A stretch of 64,000 bases of DNA from Flavobacteriales bacterium (GCA_019638115.1 JAHBUK010000001.1:576238-640237); one strand, 5' to 3'. Shown: positions 15,918-26,247, counted from the first letter of the stretch. The notes: generated from the letters alone by a model not told the origin. Numbers and translations are program-made.

Positions 15918-17513
15918 TCACGGTATCACATAGCGCACCTCCTGCTCCGCGTAGCGCTGTCGGAAATTGCAGACAAGCCCAATGCGGATGTAGTGGTCCA
16001 CCGTGTTGGCAGCCCCGTCCGGTGTGCGTTGCCGGTAGAGGTACGAGACCTCCAGCCGGGTGGCCGAATGGGGGTCGAGCAAGTAGCCCGCACGCAGTTC
16101 GCCGTGGAAGAGGTTCACCAGGTTGCGCATGCCCACCCGGTAACCGTAGTTCTCCAACTGGCCGTTGGGGCGGCGCGGACGGTCATTCTCCGGTCGGAAG
16201 ATGTTGTTGCCATAGCTCAGGGAGTCGTCGCTGCCCAGCCAGGCCATGTTCGTACGCATGCTTATGGACCATGGTCCGCGCTGCAGGTCCGCATGCATCA
16301 ACAGTTCCTGGAAATTGGAGCCGTATGGATGCGCAAGGGGCTGTGCGAAATGGGCGTAGTTCTGGCGGGTATCCGAATGGGTGTACATGAAGGGCCGCAC
16401 GAAGTTCCACTCGCCACGCAAGGCCAGACCGCGCACGGCAAAGGCCTCACGCGCCACCACACCAAGTTGCAGGGATTGTTTGTTGGCGTACCACCCCTCA
16501 CCACTGCGTACCTCCTTGATCACCATCTCATCCAACATCACCTGCGAATACAACAAGACATGCTTCCCCACCTTCACGTTGAGCGCGGCACCCAAGAGAG
16601 CATTGTCAGGCGAGCCGATGTCGAATTCCACCGGCCGGTAAAAAATGATCGGGTTCAAGTAGTTCATGTCGAACCCACGTGGATAGTTGCTGTCGCCTCC
16701 TTGCCAGATGATGGTCTCGAACAAGGCCACATTGAAGCGCTTGGAGATGTTGTAGGACAGGTAGTGCATGACGCTGTACTTGGGGCGGAAATCTGCGGGG
16801 TCGCCAGCAGCGTCACGGATGTCGTTCATCCGCGTGTAGAGGTTCACGTAGCGCAGTTTCCAGACCGCGGTGGTTATCCGGAAGAACGGATAGCTGTAGG
16901 CCTCATCGCTGAGCATCAACGAACGGTAGCCTTCACCGAAGGAGTTGCGCCCACGGCCCAGGGTGAAGTTGAAGAACTTGGGCAGGTCCCAGCTCACGTG
17001 AGCGTTCCAATCGTAATGCTCACGGAGTTGTGCATCACCGTATGCATAGCCTTCGCCCGGCATCACCTGGGTGGCATTCACCAAGGTGTCCAGGTAGCGT
17101 GGTAGCTGTTGCCTCCAAGCTTGGGCATCAAAGTGGAAGGAAAGGCGCTTGCTTGCATCCGCATCCGCCCAAAGGCCTGCACCATAGCGCATGGGGCGGC
17201 GCTCGCTGCGTGCCACATCGTGGCCGATGGAGGCATCCATCAGAGGCCCCCAGCGGAAAGCCCTGTCATCCGTGGCACCGGCCCAACGGTCCAGCGCCTT
17301 TACAACAGCGGCCGGGCGCAGGCTGTCCAGGCCCTGCAGGCTCAGAACGTCTTTACGGGCCAGGGGCCGAATGGCCGTGTGCACATCGGAGCCGTGGCGC
17401 TGCAAGGCGGTGGCATACGGCTGCTCCACGTCGCGGCTCAGGGGCATCCAGCCGGCCTGGGCCTGGGCACCACCGGCCACCAAGGCCAGGAGCAGGACCA
17501 AGACGAACCTCAT
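15918..17513 (-). CDS. RemB/Wzi-like outer membrane beta-barrel protein, copy 1
   Basis: The 531-aa protein has a signal peptide (RFVLVLLLALVAGGAQAQA) and amphipathic strands throughout. It contains HVSWDLPKFFNFTLGRGRNS and GEGYRSLMLSDEAYSYPFF, hallmarks of Bacteroidota proteins annotated as gliding motility protein RemB or capsule-assembly Wzi family. Its start overlaps the stop of the WecA-like gene by 4 nt (ATGA), so the open frame upstream of 17513 is not part of it. A paralogue precedes the WecA-like gene. Linkage to an initiating sugar-phosphate transferase supports a role in displaying a polysaccharide on the outer membrane; a motility role is possible. Confidence 0.8.
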   Translation of the reverse strand: MRFVLVLLLALVAGGAQAQAGWMPLSRDVEQPYATALQRHGSDVHTAIRPLARKDVLSLQGLDSLRPAAVVKALDRWAGATDDRAFRWGPLMDASIGHDVARSERRPMRYGAGLWADADASKRLSFHFDAQAWRQQLPRYLDTLVNATQVMPGEGYAYGDAQLREHYDWNAHVSWDLPKFFNFTLGRGRNSFGEGYRSLMLSDEAYSYPFFRITTAVWKLRYVNLYTRMNDIRDAAGDPADFRPKYSVMHYLSYNISKRFNVALFETIIWQGGDSNYPRGFDMNYLNPIIFYRPVEFDIGSPDNALLGAALNVKVGKHVLLYSQVMLDEMVIKEVRSGEGWYANKQSLQLGVVAREAFAVRGLALRGEWNFVRPFMYTHSDTRQNYAHFAQPLAHPYGSNFQELLMHADLQRGPWSISMRTNMAWLGSDDSLSYGNNIFRPENDRPRRPNGQLENYGYRVGMRNLVNLFHGELRAGYLLDPHSATRLEVSYLYRQRTPDGAANTVDHYIRIGLVCNFRQRYAEQEVRYVIP

Positions 17514-18628
17514 CGATCCGCCTTGGACTTGGGCCAGGCGAAGGGCAGCATGGCCAGAACGAATGCTGTGGACCCCAACACCATAAGGCCCACATTCGGG
17601 TGCCACTTGCGCGTTACCAGGCTCAGGGCGATGATGGTCAACGCGTACACGTAGAGCGCAGCCGTGGTGCCGCGGTGCCCCAGACCCAGTTCCAGCAAGC
17701 GGTGGTGTATGTGGTTGCGGTCCGCGGAGAATGGCGATACACCACGGGCCATGCGGTACACGAACACGCGCAGGGTATCCACCAAGGGATAGGCGATCAC
17801 GGCCATGGTGAAGATCGGGGTGGGTATCTGGCGCAACTGGATGGGTAGGCGTGAGGTATCGTGGTCCACCACCTTCATGGCCAGCACCGCCAGGATGGCA
17901 CCAATGATCAGCGAGCCGCTGTCGCCCATGAAGATCCGCGCCGGGTGCAAATTGAAAACCAGGAACCCGACCAGCGCTCCGGCCAGCACGAAGGCCAACA
18001 AGGCCAAGGCCACATCGCCAGCGAGGTAGAGCCAAACACCATAGGCCAGTGCGGCGATCAAGCCCACTCCTCCCGCCAGGCCATCAACACCATCTATAAG
18101 GTTGAAGGCGTTCACCAACACAACGTAAACGAAGAACGAGAAAGCGATGCTGAGCGAACTGGGCAGCTCGTAAAAGCCGAGGATGCCGTGCATGTCCGTG
18201 ATGCGGATGTCGGCCATCACCACCAGGATGTAGCCCACGATCATGTGGCCCACCAACTTCTTCACAGGAGAGAAGCCGATGATGTCGTCCTTCACTCCGA
18301 TGAAGAAGAGCAGCACCATGGCCGCTATCATGTACTTGAAATCCATCAAGGCCGAGCCCATGCCTTGGTACAGGGACTCGAAATCCGGCTCGCTCACCCG
18401 GATGTTGCGCGCCTCCGGGAACCAGAGCGCATAGGAGAAGATGATGGCCGCGAAGATGATGATGCCCCCGATGGTGGGCACGCTGCGCTGGTGCAACTTG
18501 CGCGCTTCGCTGGGCTCGTCCACCAAGTGCTTCATGCGAGCCACCTTGATGAGCGAGGGCATGGTGAAGATAACCACCAGCAGGGCCGTAAAGAAGCCGA
18601 AGAGCAGTATGTAGCCGTGTTCTTTCAC
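17510..18628 (-). CDS. WecA/TagO-like undecaprenyl-phosphate sugar-1-phosphate transferase
   Basis: A polytopic membrane enzyme of the MraY/WecA family that starts a lipid-linked glycan by moving an N-acetylhexosamine phosphate to undecaprenyl phosphate. Motifs in order: LVDEPSEARKLHQRSVPTIG, GVKDDIIGFSPVKK (the DD pair), NAFNLIDGVDGLAGG, FLVFNLHPARIFMGDSGS, and the cytoplasmic ADRNHIHHRLLELG histidine loop that distinguishes WecA-like enzymes from MraY. GTG at 18628, 16 nt after the preceding stop, places the first membrane helix at the N-terminus (372 codons); the frame upstream lies inside the preceding gene. It sits between two RemB/Wzi-like genes. Confidence 0.9.
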   Translation of the reverse strand: MKEHGYILLFGFFTALLVVIFTMPSLIKVARMKHLVDEPSEARKLHQRSVPTIGGIIIFAAIIFSYALWFPEARNIRVSEPDFESLYQGMGSALMDFKYMIAAMVLLFFIGVKDDIIGFSPVKKLVGHMIVGYILVVMADIRITDMHGILGFYELPSSLSIAFSFFVYVVLVNAFNLIDGVDGLAGGVGLIAALAYGVWLYLAGDVALALLAFVLAGALVGFLVFNLHPARIFMGDSGSLIIGAILAVLAMKVVDHDTSRLPIQLRQIPTPIFTMAVIAYPLVDTLRVFVYRMARGVSPFSADRNHIHHRLLELGLGHRGTTAALYVYALTIIALSLVTRKWHPNVGLMVLGSTAFVLAMLPFAWPKSKADR

Positions 18629-18644
18629 GTGTTCGCGCTGGTGG

Positions 18645-20225
18645 TCAAATATCGTAATAGCGGTTGAAGAGGCTGGTGCGGAACGATACGTAGAGGTAAC
18701 TGCTCTGCTGGTCATCCCCGGCACCGGGCAGGTCGCGCCGTGCGAAGCCGAGCATGAAGCGCATGTTCGTGACCGGATTGAGCAGGTATGACGCGTTCAG
18801 GTCGAGGTAGGTCAGGCGCTGCACAACGGGCCCTTCCTCCCCCCGCACCTCCACGGCGGGCTTGTACAAGTTGCTGCCATAATTCAGGTCGGAGGATGGA
18901 TCGCGGTCGTAGGTGCCCAGGTTCACCTTGCCCTGCACGCGGTAGCGCTTGTAGCCGTACTCCACCAAGGTGACCAGTTCGTTGAAGTTGGAACCCATGG
19001 GGTGCGCCAAGGGGAGCCCCCCGTGCATGTGGGCTTGCTCTGCGGGATCGTGCATGTACATGAAGGGCTCCGCCTTGTTGTATTCCACCTGCACGTGCAG
19101 CTCGGGCAACAGCAGGTCGAACACGCGGAACCCGGCCTGCCAGGCGTAGCGTGCTCTTGCAGGGTCGTCCGTGGCGAATTGGCCATAGACGAAGGCTTTG
19201 TCCAGGAGCTTCACCCGCAGGTCCACACCCACCATGCTCCGGGCATCCCCCTCAAAGCCGAGCACAAGGGTGTTCACACCGATCAAGGGGTTCAGTTCCA
19301 GTGGATCGAAGGGAAGCACCCCGTTCTCATCGATGTTGCGGAACGTGGTGGACTCGAAGAGCCCGAGGTCCACCCTGCCAAGACGAAGGGCAAGGTGGTT
19401 GAACCGGGCACGCATCCAATAAAAGAGCGACTCGCTCGCATCACCGGTCGGCAAGCGATCGCGGTTGCGCAGGGCGTGCGTGAGCTTGGTGTTCCAGGTG
19501 GTGTACTGCAGGCGCCTGTCCTGAGTCATCAGGCTGAATTTCAGGTAGGGCGCCGTTATGGCATTATCGCTCAGCAGCACCGATCGGTATCCGTGGCCAA
19601 CGAAGTGCTTGCCATTGCCCAGTTGCACGTTCAGCCAATCCTTGGGCGACCAGGAGATGTTCGCCATGGACCAGCCGTGGTCGAGTATCCGGCGGTTGCG
19701 CACCTTCAGTCTGCCCTGCCCCGGCACGGCCCCATTGGCCCACATGTAGCGGAAGATGTACTGTGGCAGTATGGCCTGGGTCTCGTGGAACATGGTCTGG
19801 AACGAAAGCCGTTGGCCCAAGTCGCCCCTGATCAAAAAACCCCTTGTATTGCTGTACAGGTTGTTGGTATCGGTGTATGCGGTCACATCGCCGAAGTCAT
19901 TCCCGACCTCGAATTGGAAGAGCGGGTCGATCGTAAGCCGGAACTCTCCATCCTGAACGATCACAAGACTCTCCTTGAAGATCTTCTGCGTGAGCCAGTA
20001 GTAGTACTTGGAACTGTCCACACGATGCCCCAGCACGTTCGTGAGGTCCGCACGTGATGCGATGACCGGCTTCAATCCACTGAACACACGGGCGTCCAAC
20101 AGGCTGGCGTTGCGCTCCACGTCCGTGTAGTAGTCGCGCTGCAAAGGCACATCGTTCTGCTGCGCCCAAGTGGGGAACGCGGACAGCAGGAGCAACGATA
20201 AGGCGACAAGCGAACGCATGACCAT
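18645..20225 (-). CDS. RemB/Wzi-like outer membrane beta-barrel protein, copy 2
   Basis: The 526-aa protein has a signal peptide (SLVALSLLLLSAFPTWAQQ) and the same landmarks as its paralogue at 15918: HGWSMANISWSPKDWLNVQL, GHGYRSVLLSDNAITAPYL, and EPFMYMHDPAEQAHMHGGLP followed by LAHPMGSNF; the other copy has an equivalent PFMYTHSD...LAHPYGSNF. The two share overall architecture but differ widely in sequence, so the duplication is old. It heads a three-gene operon with the WecA-like gene 16 nt downstream. A TACCTTCG element on the minus strand upstream of the ATG fits the -7 box used elsewhere in this window. Confidence 0.8.
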   Translation of the reverse strand: MVMRSLVALSLLLLSAFPTWAQQNDVPLQRDYYTDVERNASLLDARVFSGLKPVIASRADLTNVLGHRVDSSKYYYWLTQKIFKESLVIVQDGEFRLTIDPLFQFEVGNDFGDVTAYTDTNNLYSNTRGFLIRGDLGQRLSFQTMFHETQAILPQYIFRYMWANGAVPGQGRLKVRNRRILDHGWSMANISWSPKDWLNVQLGNGKHFVGHGYRSVLLSDNAITAPYLKFSLMTQDRRLQYTTWNTKLTHALRNRDRLPTGDASESLFYWMRARFNHLALRLGRVDLGLFESTTFRNIDENGVLPFDPLELNPLIGVNTLVLGFEGDARSMVGVDLRVKLLDKAFVYGQFATDDPARARYAWQAGFRVFDLLLPELHVQVEYNKAEPFMYMHDPAEQAHMHGGLPLAHPMGSNFNELVTLVEYGYKRYRVQGKVNLGTYDRDPSSDLNYGSNLYKPAVEVRGEEGPVVQRLTYLDLNASYLLNPVTNMRFMLGFARRDLPGAGDDQQSSYLYVSFRTSLFNRYYDI

Positions 20226-20272
20226 GCCGAAAAGGCCCGCCGAAGGTAGCGGGTGCAGGCCATCGGGAACAC

Positions 20273-20300
20273 GAAGGCCCGGCGCTTGGGCCGGGCCTTC
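20273..20300. terminator. Candidate hairpin terminator after fcl
   Basis: GAAGGCCCGGC and its complement form a perfect 11-bp stem with a 6-nt loop, 22 bp past the stop of fcl and upstream of the next operon. There is no long T-run on either side, so intrinsic termination may be weak. Confidence 0.5.
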
Positions 20301-20321
20301 ATTGACTTGCAGCGCGTGTAC

Positions 20322-21260
20322 CTAAGCTTTGGCCAGTTCGCTCTTGGCGAATTCGGCATACACAGCGGTAATGCCTTCGCGCAGCCCGATGCGGTGCTTC
20401 CAGCCCAAGTTGTGCAGGCGGCTCACGTCCATCAGTTTGCGCGGGGTGCCATCGGGCTTTTCGGTGTTCCACTTCAGCTCACCTTCGTAACCCACGATCT
20501 CCTTGATCATTTCGGCCAGCGCCTTGATGGTGAGGTCCTCGCCGGTGCCGATGTTCACGAACATCTCCTCGTTGTAGTTCTGCAGGAGGAAGTAGCAGGC
20601 GTCGGCCAGGTCGTCCACGTGCAGGAACTCGCGCATGGGCGAACCGGTGCCCCACACCTCCACGCTGGGTGCGTTGGTCACCTTGGCGGTGTGGAACTTG
20701 CGGATCAGTGCAGGCAGCACGTGGCTGTTGTTCAGATCGTAGTTATCGTTTGGCCCGTACAGGTTGGTGGGCATGGCGCTGATGAAGTTGCTGCCGTACT
20801 GGCGGCGGTAGCTCTCGGCCAGCTTGATGCCCGCGATCTTGGCGATGGCATAAGGCTCGTTGGTCTGCTCCAGGAAACCGCTCAAGAGGCTCTCCTCCTT
20901 CAATGGCTGCGGCGCCATCTTCGGGTAGATGCACGAGGAACCCAGGAAGAGCAGCTTCTGCACGCCGTTCTCGTGGGCGGAGTGGATGATGTTGCTCTCG
21001 ATCATCAGGTTCTCGTACAGGAACTGGGCGCGGTACACGTTGTTGGCGTGGATGCCGCCCACCTTGGCCGCCGCCAGCACCACGTGATCGGGCTTCTCCT
21101 GTGCGAAGAAGTCGCGCACGGCCTGCTGGTCGATCAGGTTCAGCTCCTTGCTGGTACGGAACACCAGGTTGGTGTAGCCCTCGGCTTGCAGCTTGCGCAC
21201 GATGGCGCTACCCACCATGCCGCGGTGGCCTGCGATGTAGATCTTGTCTGTTTTGTTCAT
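20322..21260 (-). CDS. fcl: GDP-L-fucose synthase
   Basis: NADPH-dependent 3,5-epimerase/4-reductase that makes GDP-L-fucose from the product of Gmd. The 312-aa protein has the Rossmann motif [10 protein letters not shown] near residue 13, the catalytic Ser/Tyr/Lys set in LGSSCIYP and [14 protein letters not shown], and [10 protein letters not shown], all in family positions. It lies directly downstream of gmd on the same strand with 39 bp between. GDP-fucose feeds surface polysaccharide synthesis, in keeping with the neighbouring WecA-like and RemB/Wzi-like genes. Confidence 0.95.
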   Translation of the reverse strand: MNKTDKIYIAGHRGMVGSAIVRKLQAEGYTNLVFRTSKELNLIDQQAVRDFFAQEKPDHVVLAAAKVGGIHANNVYRAQFLYENLMIESNIIHSAHENGVQKLLFLGSSCIYPKMAPQPLKEESLLSGFLEQTNEPYAIAKIAGIKLAESYRRQYGSNFISAMPTNLYGPNDNYDLNNSHVLPALIRKFHTAKVTNAPSVEVWGTGSPMREFLHVDDLADACYFLLQNYNEEMFVNIGTGEDLTIKALAEMIKEIVGYEGELKWNTEKPDGTPRKLMDVSRLHNLGWKHRIGLREGITAVYAEFAKSELAKA

Positions 21261-21274
21261 GGCTGATCCGTGGA

Positions 21275-21294
21275 GGGCGCATCATGATGCGCCC
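21275..21294. repeat. Perfect 20-bp palindrome between fcl and gmd
   Basis: GGGCGCATCATGATGCGCCC is a perfect palindrome in the 39-bp gap between two cotranscribed genes. It would form a stable hairpin in the mRNA and resembles dispersed bacterial palindromes; it lacks a T-run. Confidence 0.7.
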
Positions 21295-21299
21295 GTACA

Positions 21300-22505
21300 T
21301 CATTCCTGTTCGTGAAGAATTTTATGGCCGCCTTTCTTCAGGTACACGTCGCGCTTGAAGAGTTCCAGATCGCTCTGCACCATTTCGGTCACCAGGGCCT
21401 TCAGGTCGTACTTGTGTTTCCAGCCGAGCACGCGCTTGGCCTTGCTGGGGTCGCCCTCCAGGTGGTCCACCTCGGCGGGGCGATAGTAGCGCTTGTCGAT
21501 GGCCACCAGCAGTTTGCCGGTCTTCTTGTCGTAGCCTTTCTCCTTTTCGGCCTTTCCCTTCCACTCCAGCTTGATGCCCACTTCACCGAAGGCCAGCTCA
21601 ATGAAATGGCGCACGGTGTAGGTCTTGCCGGTGGCCAACACGAAGTCATCGGGTTTCTTGGCCTGCAGCATCAGCCACATGCCTTCCACGTAATCCTTGG
21701 CGTGGCCCCAGTCGCGCTTGGCGTCCAGGTTGCCCAGGTACAGGGTCTCTTGCAAGCCCAGCTTGATCTTGGCCACCGCACGGGTGATCTTGCGGGTCAC
21801 GAAGGTCTCGCCACGCAGCGGGCTTTCGTGGTTGAAGAGGATGCCGTTGCAGGCGAAGATGCCGTAGCTCTCGCGGTAGTTCTTGGTGATCCAGAAGCCG
21901 TAGAGCTTGGCCACGCCGTAGGGGCTCTTGGGATAGAAGGGCGTCTCCTCGTTCTGCGCGCGGGGCAGCACGCCACCGTACAACTCGGAGGTGGAAGCCT
22001 GGTAGAACTTGGTCTTCTTCTCCATGCCCAGGATGCGGATGGCTTCCAGGAAACGCAGGGTACCGATGCCGTCGGCATTGGCGGTGTATTCGGGCATCTC
22101 GAAGCTCACGGCAACGTGGCTCATGGCGGCCAGGTTGTAGATCTCGTCGGGTTGGATCTCCTTCACCAAACGCAGGCAGTTGACACTGTCGGTGAGGTCG
22201 CCGTAGTGGAGGTAGAAGGGGCGGCCCTTCTCGTGCATGTCGTGGTAGAGGTGATCGATGCGATCGGTGTTGAACAGCGAGCTGCGGCGCTTAACACCGT
22301 GTACCTCGTAGCCTTTGTTCAGCAAAAGCTCGCTGAGGTAGGCACCATCCTGGCCGGTAACGCCGGTTATCAGGGCCACCTTGCGCTTGGCGTTCGCTTT
22401 GGCGGGTTTGGCAGCTTTGGCAGCAGGCTTTGCAGCGGGTTTCTTGGCGGCCGCCACCTTGGGCTTGCCCGTGTTGCTCGTGGAGCGCATGTTCTTCTTG
22501 GTCAT
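21300..22505 (-). CDS. gmd: GDP-mannose 4,6-dehydratase with Lys/Ala/Pro-rich N-terminal tail
   Basis: Converts GDP-mannose to GDP-4-keto-6-deoxymannose, the precursor of GDP-fucose. The core starts with [20 protein letters not shown], has [13 protein letters not shown], the catalytic [11 protein letters not shown] and [12 protein letters not shown] (Tyr-x3-Lys), and [16 protein letters not shown]. The 401-aa length exceeds the usual 350-370 because about 40 residues precede the dehydratase; they are dominated by repeated Ala-Lys-Pro ([19 protein letters not shown]), like histone H1-type tails. ATG at 22505 was chosen because the frame further up overlaps cysQ. fcl lies immediately downstream. 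Confidence 0.94.
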   Translation of the reverse strand: MTKKNMRSTSNTGKPKVAAAKKPAAKPAAKAAKPAKANAKRKVALITGVTGQDGAYLSELLLNKGYEVHGVKRRSSLFNTDRIDHLYHDMHEKGRPFYLHYGDLTDSVNCLRLVKEIQPDEIYNLAAMSHVAVSFEMPEYTANADGIGTLRFLEAIRILGMEKKTKFYQASTSELYGGVLPRAQNEETPFYPKSPYGVAKLYGFWITKNYRESYGIFACNGILFNHESPLRGETFVTRKITRAVAKIKLGLQETLYLGNLDAKRDWGHAKDYVEGMWLMLQAKKPDDFVLATGKTYTVRHFIELAFGEVGIKLEWKGKAEKEKGYDKKTGKLLVAIDKRYYRPAEVDHLEGDPSKAKRVLGWKHKYDLKALVTEMVQSDLELFKRDVYLKKGGHKILHEQE

Positions 22506-22510
22506 GTTGC

Positions 22511-23347
<837 letters not shown>

Positions 23348-23613
23348 GATGTGGTCAAAGGTAGCCGTGGGGTATGGCCTCCCTGCCGCACGTCATCACC
23401 GAAGATCAAGGCTGCAATGTGGATAGTGCACGACCGCGCGCGCCCTTCGCTTTCTTGAGGGTGGTCCATCCCCGATCCATGGTTCAATGTGAACGGAGCG
23501 GCAGGCGCTGTTCCGCACCTGCAACACCGCGCATGTCCCGCCTTGCTTGAGGAAGAAATAGCAGCGGAACCTCGGTAAACCACTTACGGGTTACCGCACT
23601 GGCTCCAACTCGC

Positions 23614-24687
23614 TCAATGGCCCACCACCATGCGCAGTACTTGGGGAGGTCCACCATCCAGGCGATGCACTCGCACCACGTAAGGACCAGCTGACCAACT
23701 TCCCACTTCCCAGCGCACCTGGCTCTCTCCACGTATGCTTCTTTCCATCACCAACCGGCCATCCATGGTGGTTACTTGCAGGTGTGAATGCACCGCAGCA
23801 TCCCCCAACCGCAACACCACTTCATGCGCGGCCGGCACTGGCCAAAGGCTCAGCTCCTGGTCGCTGTGCGCGGCAGTGATGGCGGTGGTGATGCTCGGTG
23901 GCAGGGACGAATGGATAAAGCGGGCAGGTGCTCCGGTGCTATCGAAGGTCATTTCGGCCACGGCCAGCTTCGTCTCCTTGGCCAGCCAGGTATAGGTCAC
24001 CGAGGTATCCTGTGTGGCGCTCAACAAGGTCCATGGTGTAAAGGAGAGCAGCCTGAACCAGATCGAATCCACGGAATACTCGATGCTCTTCACACGCAGC
24101 GTCTGGTAGGTGCCGGCCGGCGTTGTAAGCGCACCATGCCCATCGGTGCTATCGCGCACATCGCCACGATGCCGCAAGCGTATGCTATGCACCCCGAAAG
24201 CGCTGCCATCCACGATCGCCTGGAAATAGTAGTCGTCCGTGAAATTGGAACCATAAGCACGTGGCAACTGGTGGATGAGCAAGGCAGGAGCGAAACCCAC
24301 GCTCAAGGGGGTGCCGGAACCCAATGGATCACCGCCAAAACCCGTGGCCTCCATGAAGGTGGGCTGCGAACGGAAGTACAGGTAGTTGCTTCCGTCGTTG
24401 GTCATGGCCAGGTTGCTGGTGGCGAAGGCCGACGCGAAAGGCGTGGATGCCGCAGTGGATACCGTGGTGGTGATGGTCTCGTGCGATTGGGCCATGCTCA
24501 TGTCCCACACCTGCCCTTCGCCAGCGGGGCCGGGGCCATAGCTTGGCAGGGTGTCCCGGTAGCGCTCGATCACATCGCCAGGTACGGCCAGGTCACCGTA
24601 TTCAATGATGATCTGTGCCTGTAGCCGTGCCGTGCACATCGCTGCAGCGCATGCCATGACCAGGTGTGTCGCAAGCTTGGTACCCAT
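23614..24687 (-). CDS. Secreted protein with T9SS-type C-terminal sorting domain
   Basis: The 357-aa protein has a signal peptide (ATHLVMACAAAMCTARLQA), a body of beta-rich sequence without a recognised family, and a C-terminal type A sorting tail: LSLWPVPAAHEVVLRLGD, VTTMDGRLVMERSI and PYVVRVHRLDGG. The tail targets proteins for export and cell-surface attachment through SprA. ATG at 24687 begins the signal peptide. An unannotated stretch of about 265 bp separates it from cysQ; I see no gene there. Confidence 0.75.
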   Translation of the reverse strand: MGTKLATHLVMACAAAMCTARLQAQIIIEYGDLAVPGDVIERYRDTLPSYGPGPAGEGQVWDMSMAQSHETITTTVSTAASTPFASAFATSNLAMTNDGSNYLYFRSQPTFMEATGFGGDPLGSGTPLSVGFAPALLIHQLPRAYGSNFTDDYYFQAIVDGSAFGVHSIRLRHRGDVRDSTDGHGALTTPAGTYQTLRVKSIEYSVDSIWFRLLSFTPWTLLSATQDTSVTYTWLAKETKLAVAEMTFDSTGAPARFIHSSLPPSITTAITAAHSDQELSLWPVPAAHEVVLRLGDAAVHSHLQVTTMDGRLVMERSIRGESQVRWEVGSWSAGPYVVRVHRLDGGPPQVLRMVVGH

Positions 24688-24714
24688 GTGTTCTTCTAGT
24701 TGTGGTATGACCGG

Positions 24715-24757
24715 AAAAAGGACCGCCCCCTTGCTCACCGAAGAGAAGGGGGCGGTC
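24715..24757 (-). terminator. Intrinsic terminator of the DUF5679 gene
   Basis: GACCGCCCCCTT and AAGGGGGCGGTC (24721-24757) form a perfect 12-bp stem with a 13-nt loop. On the minus strand it is followed by CTTTTT, 22 bp past the stop of the small zinc-ribbon gene. Confidence 0.85.
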
Positions 24758-24778
24758 GCATAGGGGCTTGGGAGTGGA

Positions 24779-24928
24779 TCAGGCCTTGCCCATGATCTTG
24801 AACATGCCCGTTCCGCACGTGGGGCAAGTGCCCTTCATTGCTTTACGGCCATTGGCCATGATGTTCTCCTTGGGGTCTTTCATGTCCCGCTTCGCCTTGC
24901 ACTTCACGCAGTATGCTTCTACAGCCAT
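24779..24928 (-). CDS. DUF5679 small zinc-ribbon protein
   Basis: A 49-aa protein with two Cys pairs, CVKCKAKRDM and CPTCGTGMFKIMG, in the typical spacing of DUF5679; they should bind one zinc ion. The middle AYCVKC...KENIMANGRKAMKG is conserved in the family. The function is unknown. It is a single gene with its own strong terminator. Confidence 0.85.
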   Translation of the reverse strand: MAVEAYCVKCKAKRDMKDPKENIMANGRKAMKGTCPTCGTGMFKIMGKA

Positions 24929-25093
24929 TGGTATGGGGTATTGAGGGTTGAACGTGCCGACAAGGTAAAGGCATGCGCCGAAATGCGCCGGTAGGGATCC
25001 GCATGTTTTCAACGATCGGCCCACCGCACCTGCGTGCGTGGATGCAGGGGCGCAAGCATCACCGCTCGTCCAAAGCAGCTAACATTGCCCTGT

Positions 25094-26023
25094 ATGGCCA
25101 GTGAACGGGAACGCGCACAACACATTAAGGCCAAAGCCCACGAGCTGGGCTTCAAGGCCTGTGGCATAGCCCAGGCCGGGTTCCTGGCAGCGGAAGCCCC
25201 GCGTTTGGAGCAGTGGCTGAAGACGGGCAAGCACGGATCCATGGGCTACATGGCCGAGAATTTCGACAAGCGGCTCGACCCGCGCGAACTCGTGCCCGGC
25301 GCCCGCAGCGTGATAAGCCTTGCCTACAACTACTTCAGCGAACCCCGGCAGACCGACCCCAACGCGCCCAAGCTGAGCACCTACGCCTATGGCCGCGACT
25401 ACCACAAAGTGGTGAAGAAGCGCCTGAAGCCGCTGCTCGCCTTCATCACCGAGCAATACGGCCAGGTGAGCATGCGCGCCTTCGTGGACAGTGCACCGGT
25501 GCTGGAGAAAGCATGGGCCCAACGCGCAGGCATCGGCTGGGTGGGCAAGCATACCAACGTGATCCGCCAAGGGGTCGGCAGCTTTTTCTTCCTCTGCGAG
25601 ATCATTCTGGACCTTGCGTTGGAGCCCGATGCTCCCGCCACCGACCACTGCGGCACCTGCAGGCGCTGCATCGATGCGTGCCCAACGGAAGCCATCACCC
25701 CCTACGGTGTGGACGGCAGCCGCTGCATCAGCCACCTCACCATTGAATTGAAGGAGGCGATCCCCACCGAATTCTCGGGCCAACTACAGGGTTGGGCATT
25801 CGGTTGCGACATCTGCCAGCAGGTGTGCCCTTGGAACCGCTTCAGCACACCGCACCAAGAACCCGAATTCGAGCCCCGACCCGCGCTCATGGACCTCACG
25901 GCCGACGAATGGTACGGCATGAGCGAAGTGCTGTTCGATGAACTCTTCCACGGCAGTGCGGTGAAGCGCACCAAGTACACCGGGCTCATGCGCAACCTGC
26001 GCTTCCTACGGACCGACGAATAG
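25094..26023 (+). CDS. queG: Epoxyqueuosine reductase QueG
   Basis: Cobalamin-dependent iron-sulfur enzyme that reduces epoxyqueuosine to queuosine in tRNA, the last step of Q synthesis. The 309-aa protein has the N-terminal DUF1730 part (YMAENFDKRLDPRELVPGAR, SLAYNYF) and KHTNVI, then two 4Fe-4S clusters: CGTCRRCIDACP near residue 185 and CDICQQVCPWNRF near residue 240. ATG at 25094 was taken (MASERERAQHIK). It shares with methionine synthase a need for cobalamin. The gene stands alone on the plus strand. Confidence 0.94.
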   Translation: MASERERAQHIKAKAHELGFKACGIAQAGFLAAEAPRLEQWLKTGKHGSMGYMAENFDKRLDPRELVPGARSVISLAYNYFSEPRQTDPNAPKLSTYAYGRDYHKVVKKRLKPLLAFITEQYGQVSMRAFVDSAPVLEKAWAQRAGIGWVGKHTNVIRQGVGSFFFLCEIILDLALEPDAPATDHCGTCRRCIDACPTEAITPYGVDGSRCISHLTIELKEAIPTEFSGQLQGWAFGCDICQQVCPWNRFSTPHQEPEFEPRPALMDLTADEWYGMSEVLFDELFHGSAVKRTKYTGLMRNLRFLRTDE

Positions 26024-26031
26024 CGCCCCGC

Positions 26032-26247
26032 TCAACTGCGCATGGTGGTCTGGAACACCTCCAGGATCACATCCTTGTACATATGCCCGAAGGTGGCCAG
26101 GCACCAAGCCTTTAGCACGAGCTGGTCGCTCTGGCCCACCCAGTTGCGGGCCTTGATCAATTCCTTCTTGAAGAGCAGGCGATCGAAACTCACTTTCTGC
26201 AACACCTGCTTGCTGAACTCCATCATCTTTCTTCCCTGGTCCATCAT
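26032..26247 (-). CDS. Small conserved helical protein of unknown function
   Basis: This 71-aa product is nearly all helical and has a strongly amphipathic pattern: EFSKQVLQKVSFDRLLFKKE, then KARNWV and VLKAWCLATFGHMYKDVIL. I recall similar short proteins in Bacteroidota but cannot name a family. It is convergent with queG with an 8-bp gap. ATG at 26247 or 26244 is the start; a GTG precedes it. Confidence 0.65.
   Translation of the reverse strand: MMDQGRKMMEFSKQVLQKVSFDRLLFKKELIKARNWVGQSDQLVLKAWCLATFGHMYKDVILEVFQTTMRS

Noticed and set aside
17514..18035. N-terminal extension of the RemB/Wzi-like protein at 15918
   Set aside because: The extension lies out of phase inside the WecA-like gene. 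The signal peptide starting at 17513 marks the true start.
23348..23613. Gene in the gap between cysQ and the T9SS protein
   Set aside because: The only frames lack motifs and overlap the promoter region of cysQ.
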